Shown in pieces: positions 23,335-23,699 of a stretch of DNA of 23,699 nt. A program made the position numbers and the translations under genes. The notes below the pieces were generated by a model. It saw nothing but the letters and a program-made list of their open reading frames with translations. It had not been told where the DNA came from and made no database searches. Source of the stretch: CAYRFE01 sp964423645 [NCBI: uncultured bacterium] (GTDB lineage Bacteria; Macinerneyibacteriota; Macinerneyibacteria; Macinerneyibacteriales); NCBI GenBank assembly GCA_964423645.1, contig CAYRFE010000042.1, positions 1-23,699 of the forward strand, given 5' to 3'. How positions within the stretch are numbered: the stretch's first letter is position 1; each line of letters opens with the position of its first letter.

Positions 23335-23357
23335 ATTATCGGGCTTGACCCGATAAT
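23335..23357. repeat. ATTATCGGG hairpin repeat
   Basis: ATTATCGGG-CTTGA-CCCGATAAT, a 9-bp stem. A short open frame over this region (23302-23502) is repeat DNA with no ribosome site and not a gene. Confidence 0.6.
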
Positions 23358-23464
23358 CCAGCGAAATACATATGGATTCCCGTTGGAATTTATCCTCGTG
23401 GAAACGGGGACGGGAATGCCACAGAATACAAAATTTTTGTGGCAAGACAATAAGCAAGACTGGA

Positions 23465-23632
23465 GTTTTGAAGTTGTGCCATCCCCAAACCCCTTCCGTT
23501 GAATTCGGAAGGGGCTTTAGGATTTTATTAGCGGGGACTTACGTCCCCGCACCCCTAAAAAAACTTCATACACCGGGAAATCTCATAAAAGACATTAAAA
23601 CATCAGTAAAAAAAGACAAAAAATGTCAAACC
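23465..23632 (+). repeat. Right-end copy of the repeat at position 1
   Basis: Starts GTTTTGAAGTTGTGCCATCC exactly as base 1 does and continues with the same CCCCTTCCG stem and GCGGGGAC-TTAC-GTCCCCGC (23531-23550). Direct orientation with the left copy. Confidence 0.85.
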
Positions 23633-23699
23633 GACAATGCAAACAATTTAGCTCCCCCTCGCGGTTACGCGTTTCCCCCTCTTTGCAAAAAAGAGGGGG
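23633..23699 (+). repeat. 67-bp repeat with CCCCCTCTTT hairpin, copy 2 (reaches window end)
   Basis: Copy of 23179-23245; the window stops inside the repeat family, so it may continue beyond. Confidence 0.8.

Noticed and set aside
23302-23502. Plus-strand 66-residue frame at the right end
   Set aside because: Lies on palindromic repeats, with no ribosome site.

Overview
The window is bacterial chromosomal DNA of moderate GC content with canonical AAGGAGG-type ribosome sites, sigma70-like promoters and many ATGA stop/start overlaps. It encodes a transmembrane chemoreceptor, an SPII-type lipoprotein, an FMN/FAD/2Fe-2S dihydroorotate dehydrogenase (class 1B) and a multi-PAS kinase. This suggests a motile, probably Gram-negative-type, possibly anaerobic or microaerobic bacterium. 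The phylum cannot be fixed from the sequence alone. The intergenic DNA is unusually rich in short palindromic, MITE-like repeats.

Region 1 (about 250-12772, all minus strand) is a long chemotaxis/signalling operon. In transcription order it holds: a membrane-anchored MCP-like protein, CheY, a STAS-domain protein, CheA, a CheR lacking its N-terminal domain, a repeat-filled spacer with an open frame, an MBL-fold protein, a large transmembrane MCP, CheW, a 25-codon small ORF, a full-length CheR, a 5TM-LYT/PAS histidine kinase and an Rcp-type response regulator. Most junctions are 0-45 bp and several stops and starts overlap. No cheB, cheD, cheC/X or cheZ is present in the window. A promoter candidate with three CACTGT/ACAGTG half-sites lies just upstream of the first gene.

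Region 2 (12.8-14.9 kb) has repeats, a SH3-like lipoprotein on the plus strand with a very good promoter, a hairpin after it, and a possibly decayed coding stretch. Region 3 (14981-19312, minus strand) is pyrC-pyrK-pyrD for pyrimidine synthesis (dihydroorotase plus the two subunits of NAD-dependent dihydroorotate dehydrogenase), followed by an unrecognised 449-residue membrane protein. A 17-bp-spaced promoter sits just upstream of pyrC.

Region 4 (19.4-23.7 kb, plus strand) has a repeat cluster, a YigZ/IMPACT-family gene that looks leaderless, then a small operon: a two-TM protein, small ORFs, a flavin-reductase-like protein, DUF3781, a 16-codon bridging ORF and a CmcI-like methyltransferase. 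The last 750 bp are repeats. The start of the window (1-145) and its end (23465 onward) carry the same repeat in direct orientation.

The most interesting points are: the translationally coupled MBL-MCP pair, which may be a diiron oxygen/redox sensor; the headless CheR beside CheA together with a normal CheR and a receptor ending in a pentapeptide-like tether; the G-quadruplex-bearing repeat family with CTTTGCAAAA ends; an ORF held open through 84-bp repeats inside the operon; and tiny ORFs that bridge gene junctions.
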